The notes: generated by a model from the sequence alone, not told the origin. Shown: positions 11,320-22,705, numbered from the stretch's first letter. The stretch: DNA of 64,000 nucleotides from Phaeosphaeria sp. MPI-PUGE-AT-0046c (GCA_020747045.1 JAGTJN010000021.1:868001-932000), one strand, 5' to 3'. Translations and numbers: made by a program.

Positions 11320-11640
11320 GCCCCTAGGATTCCAGACACTCCGGTACGTGTTGTTTTCCCCAAACTTGCAGACACGCTGTGTGGCAACAGTACCCTTCGC
11401 CAGAATTATGCCCTCCAAGTCGTAGACGAGCTTCTTGTCCTCCTTGTTTTTGACAGCACCGTTGACGCCCGCAGTGAGCTCATCGGCTTCCTGTTTTACT
11501 GCTTTAAAGTGAGACTCGTCCTTGACCATCAACTTGGCGACATCGTTGGCCTTCTTGACCTGGCCCTTGTCCTTGCATTTCTCATGAACTCTGTAACATA
11601 TCCTGAGCGTTATGAGGAAAGACTGGTGACAGTGAAAGAG
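11320..11640 (-). pseudogene. Remnant of a small Lys-rich protein gene
   Basis: On the minus strand, from about 11600 to 11330, an open frame reads like real protein (KCKDKGQVKKANDVAK, then ADELTAGVNGAVKNKEDKKL, then LVYDLEGIILAKGTVATQRV). It has two Cys and no in-frame stop before it runs antisense into the transferase gene. A TTACAG or CACCAG acceptor near 11605-11630 could open it, and an ATG at 11765 followed by GTATGT could be a first exon, but no full gene can be assembled. Most likely a decayed small secreted-protein gene cut at its 3' end. Not recognised. Confidence 0.3.
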
Positions 11641-12143
11641 GAGTGAGGTAAAGGAAACCCCTCAATGCTGTATATCAAGGGGTTTGTAACAGCGAACGTG
11701 CAAGAACTCAAGATTTATAATCATGGGGGGAAAAGCGAGTAGTCGTTACATACCATCACTTTCATGAGCGAACGTGATAAGGTCCAAAAAGTGACAAGCT
11801 GTGCTATGAGGTTCAAAATGCCGGTCTTATCTTATGACATTTGTATTTCGTAGAGCACTTACCGCACGACCGACATCGAGGAGAATTACGACAGAGTCAT
11901 GGCTGCATAACTAGAGAACCGGATGGATGTGCCTTAACAGTGTGCTGGGTTTTAGAGTTCGAGTTGGAAGAGGGGGATTTGAGAAGACATGAAGTACGAC
12001 ATGTAACGCAGCATGGTCATTGGCTCGATACAACACTCAAGAGTTGAAGATACTCGCTGGAGATACGGATACGACTGAGCTATAATGCACGAAAAGATTT
12101 GTTAATGAAGTACCAACCCAATGTAATATTTTCGGTGCACACT
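11641..12143. other. Intergenic, no gene seen
   Basis: About 500 bases. A GTAAGT at 11871-11866 on the minus strand sits after a short open stretch that could be a relic exon, but it connects to nothing. No other signal. Confidence 0.4.
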
Positions 12144-13816
12144 TCACCACCCAGCCTCCTTCGCCATTATATCCCAGCCGACAAGCCGCCATACCTCTTC
12201 TTTGAACCATCTTTCCACATTTTCATCTTCCACCCTCGCCAAACTCGCCAAATTGCTGACGCGCATGCTCGGCATCGGCTTGGTCAGTATATCAAGAAAC
12301 TCATCGTCGGTATCATCGCCAAACATGCAACTGACTAGAGTTCGCTGTAGACGATCTTTGGCAAGCGAGCTTAGTCGACCCTTGGGCGCGGCTGGTAGTG
12401 TCTTCATGCTCAATGTACGCCCAACTCGGTTAGCAGTCGATTGTCTTGCTGCTTTGCTGCTGGTCGGGTTCATATGGTGTGGCGCAAGGCCCATGGCTCG
12501 ATCTAGAATGAGCACGAGCGCTTTCAGCTCAAGCCGTAATGCGAGTGTTCCAGTCTCTGGCATGGGTTCAAGGGACGGTCCTGATGGCTTTGGCTTTGGC
12601 GAAAGTTCGTCTTCCATGGAGTCCCCACGATTTCTTCCAAATGTACAATAATGTAGTTGTTTTCCGACGCGCTCCAGAAGCAGGAAAGCGAACGCATCGA
12701 AGATCTTTTGATGAATGTCATTACTCTTGTCGAGGAGCCCGAGTATCCCGATAAGAAAATGGGCCAGCGAGCGTCCCGGTACAGATTCTTTGACCACACT
12801 AACGGCGTCCTTGGAGTTCTTCTTGTTCGAGACCGCACTGCTAGACGGACTTGCATTGGCTGAATCGTGGGCAGCCGATGTGATGGCTTGCAGGACAGAC
12901 TTGAAGGTTTCTGCTAGTTCACAGACGACAAGGTTAGGTAGTCGGCTGTCGCTACTTGCGTCCATCATCTTGGATATCCCAACCAAAACGGACATGAAAG
13001 CTCTGGCTGAGATTGTCAAAGCTTGAGCGAAGTCGGAGCGGTCTTCATCCAGTGACATTGCACTTGGGTTTCCTCGTCCTCGGCGCGTGAGATGCTCGTG
13101 GTTGTGAGCGATAACGCGGATAACCTTGCTCAGGGCGGAACAAGTCTGTACTAGATGGCGGCAGAGGACTTCTGCATCACGATCTGTCGCACGACACAGT
13201 TGATGAGTTGAATATAAAGTTTCGACAAGGGCAGCACCATCTGCTCAAAATTAGCAGTGTTGGCTGTGCACCTTCGAGGTGCGGTCTTACCGCTCCCAAG
13301 ACCATCGAGGAAGACGAAATCGTGCTCAATGCCCTCCTGAGTCTCTGCAATAGTCTGCTCAACCGACGGCTTCGGTCGCTTTGGCGATCGTGTTGGCGAT
13401 GCTGCGGCTTTGCGCTTCGAGAAACCTGAGGCTGTACCACGTCGTTCCTGCGGGTCGATCTTTACTTGCTGCGAGAGCTGGTGATTTGAGCGCTCGAGCC
13501 TCACGTTGGTAGATCGGAGACGGCTGCATTCGTCCTGTGCTCTCTGACATTGGTCCTGCCAATATCCGGCCAGGTCGAGGTAATGGCCGTGCTCCTCCGC
13601 TTCTGAAGGTGGTTGTCCGGGCCTGCAATGCTCTCGTAGGATTTGTACGTAATCTGGTCTGGTCAATTCAGGTCCTTTGATCGATGGGCGACGACACTGA
13701 CCTCGCATCGACACATCAACAGGCTTGGAACGAACGATTGTGATGGCAAGGGCGATTTGCTCGTTGGAAGGAACGACGGTTGGCTGCCCCGAGAATAGCG
13801 CGCTCGGTGCCATCAT
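12144..13816 (-). CDS. Conserved-looking 540-residue protein of unknown function
   Basis: Exon 1 (13816-13291) and exon 2 (13240-12144) are joined by a 50-nt intron (GTAAGA...GAGCAG) that links two otherwise separate frames, giving 540 residues. The first part has a predicted coiled segment (WQDQCQRAQDECSRLRST) followed by a basic, Ser/Pro-rich region (SKRKAAASPTRSPKRPKPS) that looks like a nuclear localisation signal. The second part is mostly helical, with leucine-rich stretches and a Lys/Pro/Ser-rich linker. I do not recognise a family. A nuclear role is plausible from the basic patch only. Two adjacent ATGs (13816, 13813) start the frame. Confidence 0.7.
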
Positions 13817-14095
13817 GTCTGTACCGTGCAATGAGTGAGTAGATGTCAGAGGTGTGGTCAGAGTCAGCTTGTTGTGAGGGAAGAGGAAGACATCTGGAAC
13901 GCGAGTCGGTGTGCAAAAAGCATGAAGTGGGGTGAGAGAAACGAGGAAGGAACGACGTCGAGAACGGCTCTTTCCGAGACTACCAGCGCAACGAACAAGT
14001 TGTTCTCGAGAGACGATGAAGAATATGCTACATTCATAAAGGTCGTGGCAAGTGCACACTTACTAACATACTCATACACGTCGAATCTACACCTA

Positions 14096-15513
14096 TTACC
14101 GCATGCGCTCAGTCCGCCTCTTGTAGGGCAATGGCTCGACCCTCTTCCTCTTCAGCTCAATGCCGATCTGGTCTTGCAAGCCTGCACGTTCCATTACACC
14201 TGCCATGCTCTCATCCCACTGCGTCCTGAACAGCGTCGCAGTGATGGGAGAGAGTGCGTACTTGTTGACGAAGCTTCGCATGTTGAAGAAGCCGCGTCTG
14301 GTAGCACTAACGGCAGACACATCGAGAGCCTTTGCATCCTTCTGCTCCAGAACAAATACGGCCAAGCGGTGGTATGGCGCGCCCTTGTGTGCCCATGGCG
14401 CAATCCAAGGCAGAGCGATTTTCTTTTCAGAATCGTTCGTAGTCTTGGCATCTTCCTGCGCGATGCGTTGCAGCGGGATGGATGTGCGCGTCGGGGACAG
14501 CGGTATGTTGGATGCAATAAGATGGCATCGGTTCGTGAAGCTATCATGCTCCAGGAAGGGTACGTCGGCGTCTACCACCACCACAGTGACAAGTCTCTCG
14601 CCCGGTGTGAACAACTGGACGTTCAGTCGGGGCGCCTTCTCACTGATGCTTGATTCTACAATTTCACCGGGCGCGACAGGCTTGCGCCCAAATCCCAGGT
14701 CAATGTCCGCGAGGAGGTCGAGCTCAGGCAGCAAATCGGGTGTCACGCTCATTTGGCTCAAACGCTGTTCAAGCACGAGGCGCTTGTATTGCCGCCATTT
14801 ACGATCGGCAAGATATCTGTAGATGGGCTTGTTCATATCGCCTGCCCTGTGTCAGCCAGTCATCACCTCGTGCGGTCAGGATACCAACCTTGTCCGTCCT
14901 CGAATTTGCGCTTCACCACAGGGTCGTTGATGTCGGCTAGGATGACGAGCTCGTCCAAGTATTTCCGCATGCTCTTCGATCGCTGCTCTTTCGCCCTTTG
15001 TCCTCCACTCACAGCAGGATCCTGCTCCATCAGATTTTTGATCCTCACTTGCTGCACCTCGATGTCCTTGATTTTCTGCTGCCGGTCTTCCAACAAGACC
15101 TTTCTCGCCTCCTGAAAGCATTGGTAGGGCAGCTGCTCGAACGGGATCTCGGTGGTCTTCTGCAGTGCAGAGCGGCGGAGCGCAGCGCGGCGACGACGGG
15201 ATCCGACAGGCTGGACGTGCTCTCTTCGGAGAAGACGGCGCTCCTGCTTCTTGTTCTCAACGGTCTGAGGGTCCAGGGTGCCCCATTTCTGCATGTAGTC
15301 TGGAATGGGCTGGGAGGAATCCGAGTTGGTGAGCGTAACATTGTCTGAGGGTGGTGGGGCCGGCGGTGCTGGTGTCGAAGGTTGCTGCAGCTCTTCACGA
15401 ACGGCGGCAGAGGAGGAGAAGAATCGGCGGGGCTTGCCATTGGTGCTGGAGATTTGGCGCACGCATCGTATGCACGTGCTGAACTGCCGTGTCGACGGCA
15501 GGGCGGATGGCAT
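14096..15513 (-). CDS. MRPL35: Mitochondrial large-subunit ribosomal protein mL38 (PEBP fold)
   Basis: Exons 15513-14889 and 14841-14096 give 456 residues; the 47-nt intron uses a GTTGGT donor. The N-terminus is an Arg/Ser-rich mitochondrial presequence (about 1-37). A Lys/Arg-rich middle with long helices is followed by a phosphatidylethanolamine-binding-protein-like domain at about residues 270-420 (LTVVVVDADVPF-like strand, then HLIASNIPL, then PWIAPWAHKGAPYHRLAVFV), the mark of fungal mL38/MRPL35. The protein sits in the central protuberance of the mitochondrial ribosome. It is transcribed divergently from uL4m, another subunit of the same particle, with 134 bases between the two ATGs. 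Confidence 0.88.
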
Positions 15514-15647
15514 GGCGATTTGCGTGGTGTTGTGAGTGCTGGAAGACGAAGGTCTGCTACTCGAATAGAAAATGTGAAGCCGCGTCTTGGCGCCTCACCT
15601 CCACCACGACTAACACGTCCGCGAGCTTCTGAACCACCACGTTCGGC
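15514..15647. promoter_or_regulatory. Shared promoter of mL38 and uL4m genes
   Basis: Only 134 bases separate the start codons of two divergent mitoribosomal protein genes, so both 5' UTRs and promoters must overlap here. No TATA box is seen. The segment is GC-rich with CACGAC/CACGTCC-type words on the plus strand. Confidence 0.5.
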
Positions 15648-17458
15648 ATGGCTTCCTCGAGGATATCAGCGCCGATGCGAGGCGTCACAAATCAATTGAG
15701 TCGATTATCCATACGGCGGGATGCGCTCACGAAGCGCTGCACAGTGCGCCACCTCGTTCTCAACCGCCGCATCCATGCTAAAGTTTACAGAAATGTCTGT
15801 CGACACCAACGGCGCGATCAATAACCACCACCGCCTCTTCACGTGCCTCTCTATCCTCTATAACGACATCTGCCACCAAATACGTCCCCATCAAGCCTTT
15901 CGAAGAACAAACGGTCCTTGCGACCATTCACCAATTTCCATCACTGGAACCCCTCCGCTTTGAGACATACCCAGCGACACATCTGTACCTGCCCACAAGA
16001 AGAGATATCCTCCATCGCGCCGTCATATTTGAGGCAGATCATACACGCCTGGGTACTGCCTCGACCAAAACCAGATATGAAGTCAGAGGATCAGCGAGAA
16101 AGATCCGCCCGCAAAAAGGCTCCGGTCGCGCACGTTTGGGAGACAAGAATTCGCCAATGCTGAAAGGCGGAGGAGTGGCATTTGGTCCCAAGCCCCGTGA
16201 CTTTTCCACCAAGCTGCCAAAGAAGGTGTACGATCTGGCATGGCGGACCGCGCTCTCGTATCGTTTCCGCAAGAACGAGCTCATCATTGTAGACAACGCC
16301 ATGGAGATTGAGAGCCCCTCTTCCTTTCTCATGGAGGATATCTTCGCATACCAGGAGAAGCTACTCCGAGGCCGGGGCCGAAATCTGCTCGTCACACACG
16401 ACACGCGCCCACTTCTCAAAGAGGTCCTCAAGGAAATCGGCCGCGAAGAGCAAACCCTGACGTGGGAAGAAGTCGACGTCAAAGACCTCCTGAGCACTTC
16501 GCGCATCATCATCGAGCGCGCCGCCCTCGAAAACATCTTCACATCGCACCAAGAAGATCTCGCACAGCCATGGCACCCCAGTTTCCGCGCCGGTTCCGCG
16601 CCCTCAGAACTCAAGCCCATACTTGGGTGGAAAGAGTTCAAGACACTGCAGTTGCTTGAATCCAAGGCGCGGCAGCCAAGACGGCAGGATAGCGAGGAGC
16701 CATATTATACTGATGTTTTGACTACCGCAAGACCGGCCAAGTATGAAGAAGTAGCAGACAAGCGCTACACATATGCTCTTACGCTTCCCGAAGGCAGTGC
16801 GCAACGCACGAGCCTGCTTGTATCAGCATATACCCTCCTCGCTGAAGCAAAAAGCCTCTACTTCGCCAACACAACTGGCCTCGCGTGGTCTGACTACTCC
16901 GATCTACCAGCTGACGTTGAAGACCCATCGCTCTCATTTCCCAAGCGCCAGGTCCTTGATCACCAAGCTGCGCGAGAACTCAGTAGGACAGATGACGACA
17001 ACCCGCTGTCCCTGACACGTTTGGAGGCCGAAGTGAAAGCCAATGTGTTGATGGTTGAGGCGACCGAAGTTAAGCTTGAAGCTGCACTTCTTGCCGCACA
17101 AGTCCACGAGCACGAGAGCGAGGCGCACTGTCTACGCGGTGACGAAGAGAGCGCCGAAGTCTCGTTTGAGCTCGCGAGTAGGGAGCGCACAGTCGTTGAG
17201 GAGGCACAGCTCGATGTGCTGGAGAGGAAGATCGAGGCTGCGCGGGCGGACGTAAGTCTGCAAAAGGTCAGGAATGATTATGCGGCTAGGGTCAAGGCGC
17301 AAGAAGTGCTTGAGGCGTTGGAGGCGGAGTTGAAGAACTTGAACAATGAGATGTTGGCTAGGCAGGAGGGGGAGGAGGTGGATGGGGAAGTGGTCGAGGG
17401 TACACCCATGCCTGCGGAGTCGCCTGTCATTGAGGAGATCAAGCAGGAGAAGAAGTAG
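15648..17458 (+). CDS. YML6: Mitochondrial ribosomal protein uL4m with long C-terminal extension
   Basis: Exon 1 (15648-15743) encodes the start of a presequence; a 47-nt GTGCGC...TTTACAG intron leads to exon 2 (15791-17458), 587 residues in all. The N-terminus is Ser/Thr/Arg-rich. The uL4 domain is plain at about residues 135-290 (QKGSGRARLGDKNSPMLKGG, then the Gly-rich GVAFGPKPRDFSTKLPKKV). Beyond it lie roughly 290 residues of acidic, Ala/Glu-rich, largely coiled-coil sequence (about 440-550) and a Glu/Pro tail, far longer than bacterial L4. Fungal mitoribosomal proteins often carry extensions; the job of this one is unknown. The donor is non-canonical but gives the right phase. Confidence 0.87.
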
Positions 17459-17664
17459 AGGGCGAATTTTTTTGCTGTACATTATGTTTGCACATGGAAA
17501 TGTACTATATGCGCACCATTCGTGCGCTCGTGCTCAGAAGACGGCAATCGTGGACTTGTTCATTTGCTCGTGACATGTGTAATGTCTTCATCTTAGCATA
17601 CCCATTCCCGTCCCACGCCCAAACGCCATGCCATGCTCGCTCGAAGAAGTCGACAATCATCCCT

Positions 17665-18849
17665 TCAACTCTTCATCTCCACCTCCTGACTGACCGCCTC
17701 CTGGCCAACCACCTCTTGCGCCCCTCCCTTTAGATTGAACACCTGCTCTTTCACCTTGGCCGCAAGCAGCCCCATATCCTCCTCCCGCGCAATCTTCGCG
17801 CCCGCCTTGCCCAACTTCTCCAGCTGCCCTTTGTCGCTTCCCCCACCACTGCCTGCACCTGGCCCCATGCTCTTATAGCGCTTCCCACTCTGTGTCTCCT
17901 GTTGCGTCTTGCGGGCCAAGTCGCTGATCTGGTTGGTGCCGTAGTCGCGGTTGGAGATAAGCGGCGACGACGAAAGCGTCTGGACCCAGTACTTGTTCCA
18001 AAGGGCCTCGAGGATCTTGGTGTCGAGCGAGGACTTGTAGTGCGAGACTTCAAGGGCGTAGTAGTGAGCTGCGTGGGCGCCAAAGTCTTCGATTTTGCCG
18101 AGCGGGATGGTCTGGAAGCCATCTGAATCAGTACCGCCTCCGCCGCCTGGCCTTGCTGCTGACGACTTCTCCTTCTCTTCAATGTACTGTTGTGGGAATG
18201 TGCGGAAGGCTCCAATCTCGACTTTTCCTGCAGAGACTGTGCGATCGGGATCGATGACGATGGCGCAGAAAGGATCAGAGAACTGTTGCTGTGTCTTTTG
18301 CGTATTCACATCAATCCCGCTCAACCAACATCCATAGCCCGGATGACTGTGATACCACCCCACCGCATTGTCCATCTGTCCCTGCTCCCGCGCCCGCTGC
18401 AAGAACTCAACCATGTACTCGTTGGCCTCATCCTGCGCGTTGACGCGCGTCTCGGTGCCCTCAACAGGCAGCCGGAAGCTGTCGGTGACGACAAACGTGT
18501 GCGCTTCAATCTTGCCGAGCATCAGGCCCATGACTTCGAGAGAGCCTCCGGACCGCGCGTGCATGACCATCTTGAGCATGGCGACGGCGGAGACGCGCAC
18601 AGAGGTGAAGTAGTGCGGATCGGTGCGCCATGGGTGGGCTTCGTTGATGGATTTCTGGGCAGAGGCAGAGTAGGCGTAGAGAGCGTCTTTGGTGGGATCG
18701 ACGAGCTTCACCGAGTTCTCGAGCTCTACATGTCGTTAGCAACTGCCAAGTGGTATCGATGGCGGGGAGTGGCGGGGTGTTGCGCCATGTATAGTAGATC
18801 AGTACGCGAATGGAAAGGGCTTACCCCAGGTTTTCAGTGCGGCCGCCAT
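17665..18849 (-). CDS. CSN5: COP9 signalosome subunit 5, JAMM deneddylase
   Basis: A 25-nt first exon (18849-18825) and exon 2 (18725-17665) flank a 99-nt intron; 361 residues. The MPN+ domain shows the complete JAMM metalloprotease signature: E72, H134, H136, S144 and D147 within HSHPGYGCWLSGID. CSN5 is the catalytic subunit that removes NEDD8 from cullins and so tunes SCF-type ubiquitin ligases; in filamentous fungi the complex also affects development and secondary metabolism. The full motif argues for an active enzyme. A Gly-rich, Lys-rich linker near residues 305-325 precedes the C-terminal helix. The tiny first exon is easily missed by gene finders. Confidence 0.95.
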
Positions 18850-19072
18850 GTTGTGGCACTCCCTCGGAGTTGTGCTGTATTGTGGGAGTGTGGTGCAATG
18901 GCTGATGCGGTGATGGAGCTCTAAAGTTGTAGTGGGGAGCTATCGTATGTATGTGCCAAGAGATACAGGCATCAGCGCGGGGACAAGGTAGAGCACGACC
19001 GCGACCAGACCGCGTCTTTCATGATTAAATTCACAAATGAAATACAGCAGCTTGAAGCCACAGGGGATTGAT

Positions 19073-19814
19073 TTAACTACGACTCCCCTTTCTCCCGCCC
19101 ACCTGGTCCTCCCACCCCATCCTATCGTTCATCCTACTCGCCTCCTCCTCCATCTTCTTCACCCACCTTCTCGTCAGATCCTCGTTCTCCTTCTTCAACT
19201 TCTCCTTGTCCTGCTCAGCCATATTCAGCTGCAGCGTCAGCGCCACCATCTCATCCTGGATATCCTCGACGAACTTGCCCTTGCCCCGCAGCTCGTCCAC
19301 CCTGTCCTTGCCCCGCCGCTCGAGGTTGACTCTGACCTTCTCGAGCTGCGCTATTCGGTGCTTCTGGAGGTTGTCTGTGGCTTTGAGAGCAGCGAGCTCG
19401 GCGGTCGCAGAAGTGAGTTTAGTTTCGAGCTCGCTGCGCGTGCGCTGGGTGGTGGCGAGGTCGGAGCGGATCTGAGCAAGCGTGGAGGGTATTGGGGTGT
19501 CTGCTGAGCTTGCCGGTACTTTTCCTTTGGCACTCTCGGGCCGGACAGTCTTTGTGGAGGCGGTGGGCGTGGTTGCTGTGTCTTCTTCAGGCGCCGGCTG
19601 GCTTGCTCGAGCCGCTGTTCGGTCGGCAAGCTTGGTGTCTTCTCATCGTTAGCATATTATCCCAAGCGACCTAGTTCTATGCGCATCCATCCAACAAGTC
19701 AGGAGGCCGCGCGATAGGTGAACACTGACAGGCATCGATGTACTCGGCATGCGCCTTCTCCCGGGCATCGCGTGCCTCGATAGCGGATAGGTAATCGGCG
19801 AGCGGGTTGCTCAT
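19073..19814 (-). CDS. ATG16: Autophagy protein Atg16
   Basis: Exons 19814-19730 and 19638-19073 (91-nt intron, GTCAGT donor) give 216 residues. The N-terminal helix (NPLADYLSAIEARDAREKAH, then YIDAYTKLADRTAA across the join) matches the Atg5-binding segment of fungal Atg16. A Pro/Ala/Thr linker follows, then a long coiled coil from about residue 95 to the end (LRGKGKFVEDIQDEMVALTL). Atg16 dimerises and carries Atg12-Atg5 to the phagophore membrane, where the complex lipidates Atg8. As in yeast, there is no WD40 domain. The length suits the fungal form. Confidence 0.9.
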
Positions 19815-20065
19815 GGCGGCAGATGTAACGGCGTAGGTCGATAGGGTGAATATGCGCGTGCTCTCGGTATCATGATGGTTTGCTACATGAAGTAGGCTGA
19901 AGCGTGGCACGGTATCGTGGTCGAACAGGTGGACTAGATCACCGCGGCAGCATCGAAGCATGATTGGTCGAAGCTTCCTCCTCATTCTTCCAAGAATCGC
20001 ACTCCCATCACGAACACACCTTTCCACCCCCATTGCTCTTACCACATACCCTAAGCTCTGTCAGA

Positions 20066-20926
20066 ATGCCACCCACCCATCTGGCCAGCACATCGCGCGC
20101 TCTCTACCGCACCTTCGTCGCCCCTAGCCTTAGTCTGCGCTCCCACCAAAGCCCCAATGGCATCCTTCCCCTCTTCACCCCAGCATTCGCACCCACAGCA
20201 CGCCTATCCCCCCATGGACAGAGCATTATCCGCACAAAAACCTACAAAAAGGACACAACCCGCCACGCCATAACCGACCACTACACCATTGACCGCGCCG
20301 TCTCCACCCCCTACATCAACCTCGTCGACGAAGATGGCACCTACCACCCCTCGGTGCCCCTCTCCGACGCCCTCGCACAAATCAACCGCACAACCCACTA
20401 CCTTGTGCAAATGTCGCCTGGAAAAGTGGACGAGTTTGGGAACGCTGACCCCAACGACGTGCCTGTGTGCAGGGTGATGACCAAGATGGCACTGCGCGAA
20501 CAACACGAGCGCAAGTTGGAGCTGGCGCGACGGCAGGCCAAGGGGCTGGGCGCAGGGCCGGCGATGAAGAACCTGGAGTTGAACTGGGCGATTGCAGCGG
20601 GCGATCTCAAGCATAGGCTGGGCAGGTTGAGGCAGTTTCTAGAGGAAGGGAGGAAGGTGGAGGTCATGTTGGGGCCGAAGAAGAAGGGGAGGGCGGCGAC
20701 GGAGGATGAAGTTGCGTCTGTCATGAGGCAGATTGACGAAGTTGTGCAGGAGGTCAAGGGGAGTAAGGAGGTGAAGAGGGAGGGGACCATGGGTGGGGTT
20801 TTGATGGTTACATACGAGGGGAGGAAGGATGGCGAGGGGAAGGGCGAGAAAGAGAACAAGGGGGAGCCGAGGAAGAGGAGGGAAGAGAGGAAGAAGGAGG
20901 AGGCCAAGGAGGGGATTACTTCATGA
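20066..20926 (+). CDS. Mitochondrial translation initiation factor IF-3
   Basis: Single exon, 286 residues from the ATG at 20066, which begins an Arg/Ser-rich presequence; an upstream in-frame ATG at 19964 overlaps the ATG16 promoter region and is less likely. The IF3 N-domain is recognisable (VSTPYINLVDEDGTYHPSVP), then the linker and C-domain (KNLELNWAIAAGDLKHRLGR, then FLEEGRKVEVMLGPKK). A long Lys/Glu-rich charged tail follows. The factor keeps mitochondrial ribosomal subunits apart and checks the initiator codon. It converges on the mitochondrial GluRS gene. Confidence 0.87.
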   Translation: MPPTHLASTSRALYRTFVAPSLSLRSHQSPNGILPLFTPAFAPTARLSPHGQSIIRTKTYKKDTTRHAITDHYTIDRAVSTPYINLVDEDGTYHPSVPLSDALAQINRTTHYLVQMSPGKVDEFGNADPNDVPVCRVMTKMALREQHERKLELARRQAKGLGAGPAMKNLELNWAIAAGDLKHRLGRLRQFLEEGRKVEVMLGPKKKGRAATEDEVASVMRQIDEVVQEVKGSKEVKREGTMGGVLMVTYEGRKDGEGKGEKENKGEPRKRREERKKEEAKEGITS

Positions 20927-21049
20927 AGCACTTTATGAAGCACTTGCATATTCTTAAGGCTATCTATACAGTGGGTATCTACTTACTACTCTTGCAGCAT
21001 ATATCCATCCTATTCTTACAGACATATCGACATAGACGTATAGAATCTA

Positions 21050-22705
21050 TCAGATCCTCACACCCCAACCCCCAACCCCCAACCTCCCCAAGGTCTCCCT
21101 CCTCCCCAGGATCAGCATAATATCATACAACCTCATCCCCTTCTCTTGCCCGGTCAACGCCATTCTCAAATAATGATACACATCCTTTGCGCCATCCATG
21201 CCCTCCTTCCTACCATCAATAATGCGCCTCGTCGCCTCCATCAGTGTCTGCTTATCCCACTCGCTCTCTCCAACCTTGGCTAGCTCCTGACACTTCATCG
21301 GTACATCCGAGCTCGTAGCTACAGGGGGGTGGTCGTGAAATGGTCGCAAGGGTGTGAAGAAGAAGGAGTTGCGGTACAGGAATTCGTTGGCGTTGGTGTA
21401 GTTGTCGGCGTCGACGGTGATGATCTTGGACACGTACTCATTGGGGAAGGGGGACTGCACGACCTTTTGCCAGTCTTTGTAGGGTGAGGAGTCGGAGGTA
21501 AGCAGGCGGACGACGTTGTCGACCATGAGTTGGAGCTTGGAGCCGCCGGCTAAGGCGCGGCGGGCCGCGTGTTTGCGCTGAAGGAAGTGCAGCTTGCCGA
21601 ACGTAACCGTCGAGTTACCCTTTGTGAACTTGAGGTTGAACTTTTCGGTGAGGTTTTGCAGGTCCATGACGTCGGACTTCTCCTTGTGGCTCCAGCCGAG
21701 AAGGGCAGAGAAGTTGGTGAGGGTCTCGGGGAAGATTTCCATTTCTTTAAAGGCGGTGATGTCGGTGTCGAAGTTGCGTTTCGACAGCTTGTTGCCGTTC
21801 TCGTCGACGAGTAGACCAACGTGGGCAAACTTGGGGGGCTCCCAGCCGAATGCCGCGTACATGGCGATGTGCTTGGGCGTGCTGGGCATCCACTCCGAGC
21901 CGCGGATGACGTGCGTAATCTTCATGAGGTGGTCATCGACCACGTTGGCGAGGTGGTATGTGGGAAGGCCATCAGACTTGAGGAGGATGGGATCCTCGTA
22001 CGACGATTCCGTGACATGACCGCGCTTCTTGAGGGGCTTGAAGGTGCCGTAGATGAGGTCCTTGTACGTGGGGTACTTGTCCGGGACTTTCAGACGGATC
22101 GTGTGCGACTCGCCCTTGTGTGCCCTGTCGTCGCTCTCTTCCTTGGGTATGCTCTCGCAAGTGCGGTCATAGTCGGTGGCGAGCCCCAGCTTGTGCTTGT
22201 GCTCGGCGAGGGCATTCAGTCGCTCGGTGGAGCAGAAGCAGCGGTATGCGTGGCCCGAGTCGAGCAATTGCCGAGCGTGTTTCTGGTATGTGCGGCTTCT
22301 TTCCGACTGTTTGTATGGTCCATATGGCCCGCCCACCTCTGGCCCCTCATCCCACGCCAGACCCGCCCATTGCAAGTCTTCCAGCAGCCGCCGTTCAGCG
22401 TCTGGCACCGTGCGTTTCTGGTCGGTGTCTTCTATGCGCAGCAGGAACTGGCCACCGGTGCGTTTGGCGAGGAGATAGTTGAACAAGGCGGTACGCAGCG
22501 AGCCGAGGTGCAGGTAGCCCGTGGGCGAGGGGGCGAAACGCGTGCGTGCTGGTGTCGAGGGAAGAAGGGAATCGGTACTGGAGTATCTGGGCCGTTCTAC
22601 TGATAACGGGGACGAATTGGGGCGCCGTGATGTTCGCGAGATACGGACGAGGCAGGAACGACAGGTATACGGCGACTGCGGCCGCAGCAGCAGCGGAAAG
22701 GACAT
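21050..22705 (-). CDS. MSE1: Mitochondrial glutamyl-tRNA synthetase
   Basis: Single exon, 551 residues from the ATG at 22705; 80 further upstream codons are open but lie in the promoter shared with the HSP40 gene. The N-terminus is a mitochondrial presequence rich in Arg/Ser. Class I synthetase motifs are present: the HIGH-like PTGYLHLGS at 61-69 and KMSKS-like KLSKR at 306-310, with the GluRS marker RIEDTDQKR at 90-98. It charges mitochondrial tRNA(Glu), and in many organisms tRNA(Gln) before amidation. The 3' end is 123 bases from the stop of the IF3 gene, tail to tail. Confidence 0.95.
   Translation of the reverse strand: MSFPLLLRPQSPYTCRSCLVRISRTSRRPNSSPLSVERPRYSSTDSLLPSTPARTRFAPSPTGYLHLGSLRTALFNYLLAKRTGGQFLLRIEDTDQKRTVPDAERRLLEDLQWAGLAWDEGPEVGGPYGPYKQSERSRTYQKHARQLLDSGHAYRCFCSTERLNALAEHKHKLGLATDYDRTCESIPKEESDDRAHKGESHTIRLKVPDKYPTYKDLIYGTFKPLKKRGHVTESSYEDPILLKSDGLPTYHLANVVDDHLMKITHVIRGSEWMPSTPKHIAMYAAFGWEPPKFAHVGLLVDENGNKLSKRNFDTDITAFKEMEIFPETLTNFSALLGWSHKEKSDVMDLQNLTEKFNLKFTKGNSTVTFGKLHFLQRKHAARRALAGGSKLQLMVDNVVRLLTSDSSPYKDWQKVVQSPFPNEYVSKIITVDADNYTNANEFLYRNSFFFTPLRPFHDHPPVATSSDVPMKCQELAKVGESEWDKQTLMEATRRIIDGRKEGMDGAKDVYHYLRMALTGQEKGMRLYDIMLILGRRETLGRLGVGGWGVRI

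Noticed and set aside
21821..22603. 260-codon plus-strand open frame
   Set aside because: Fully antisense to the mitochondrial GluRS coding region, a GC-rich shadow frame.
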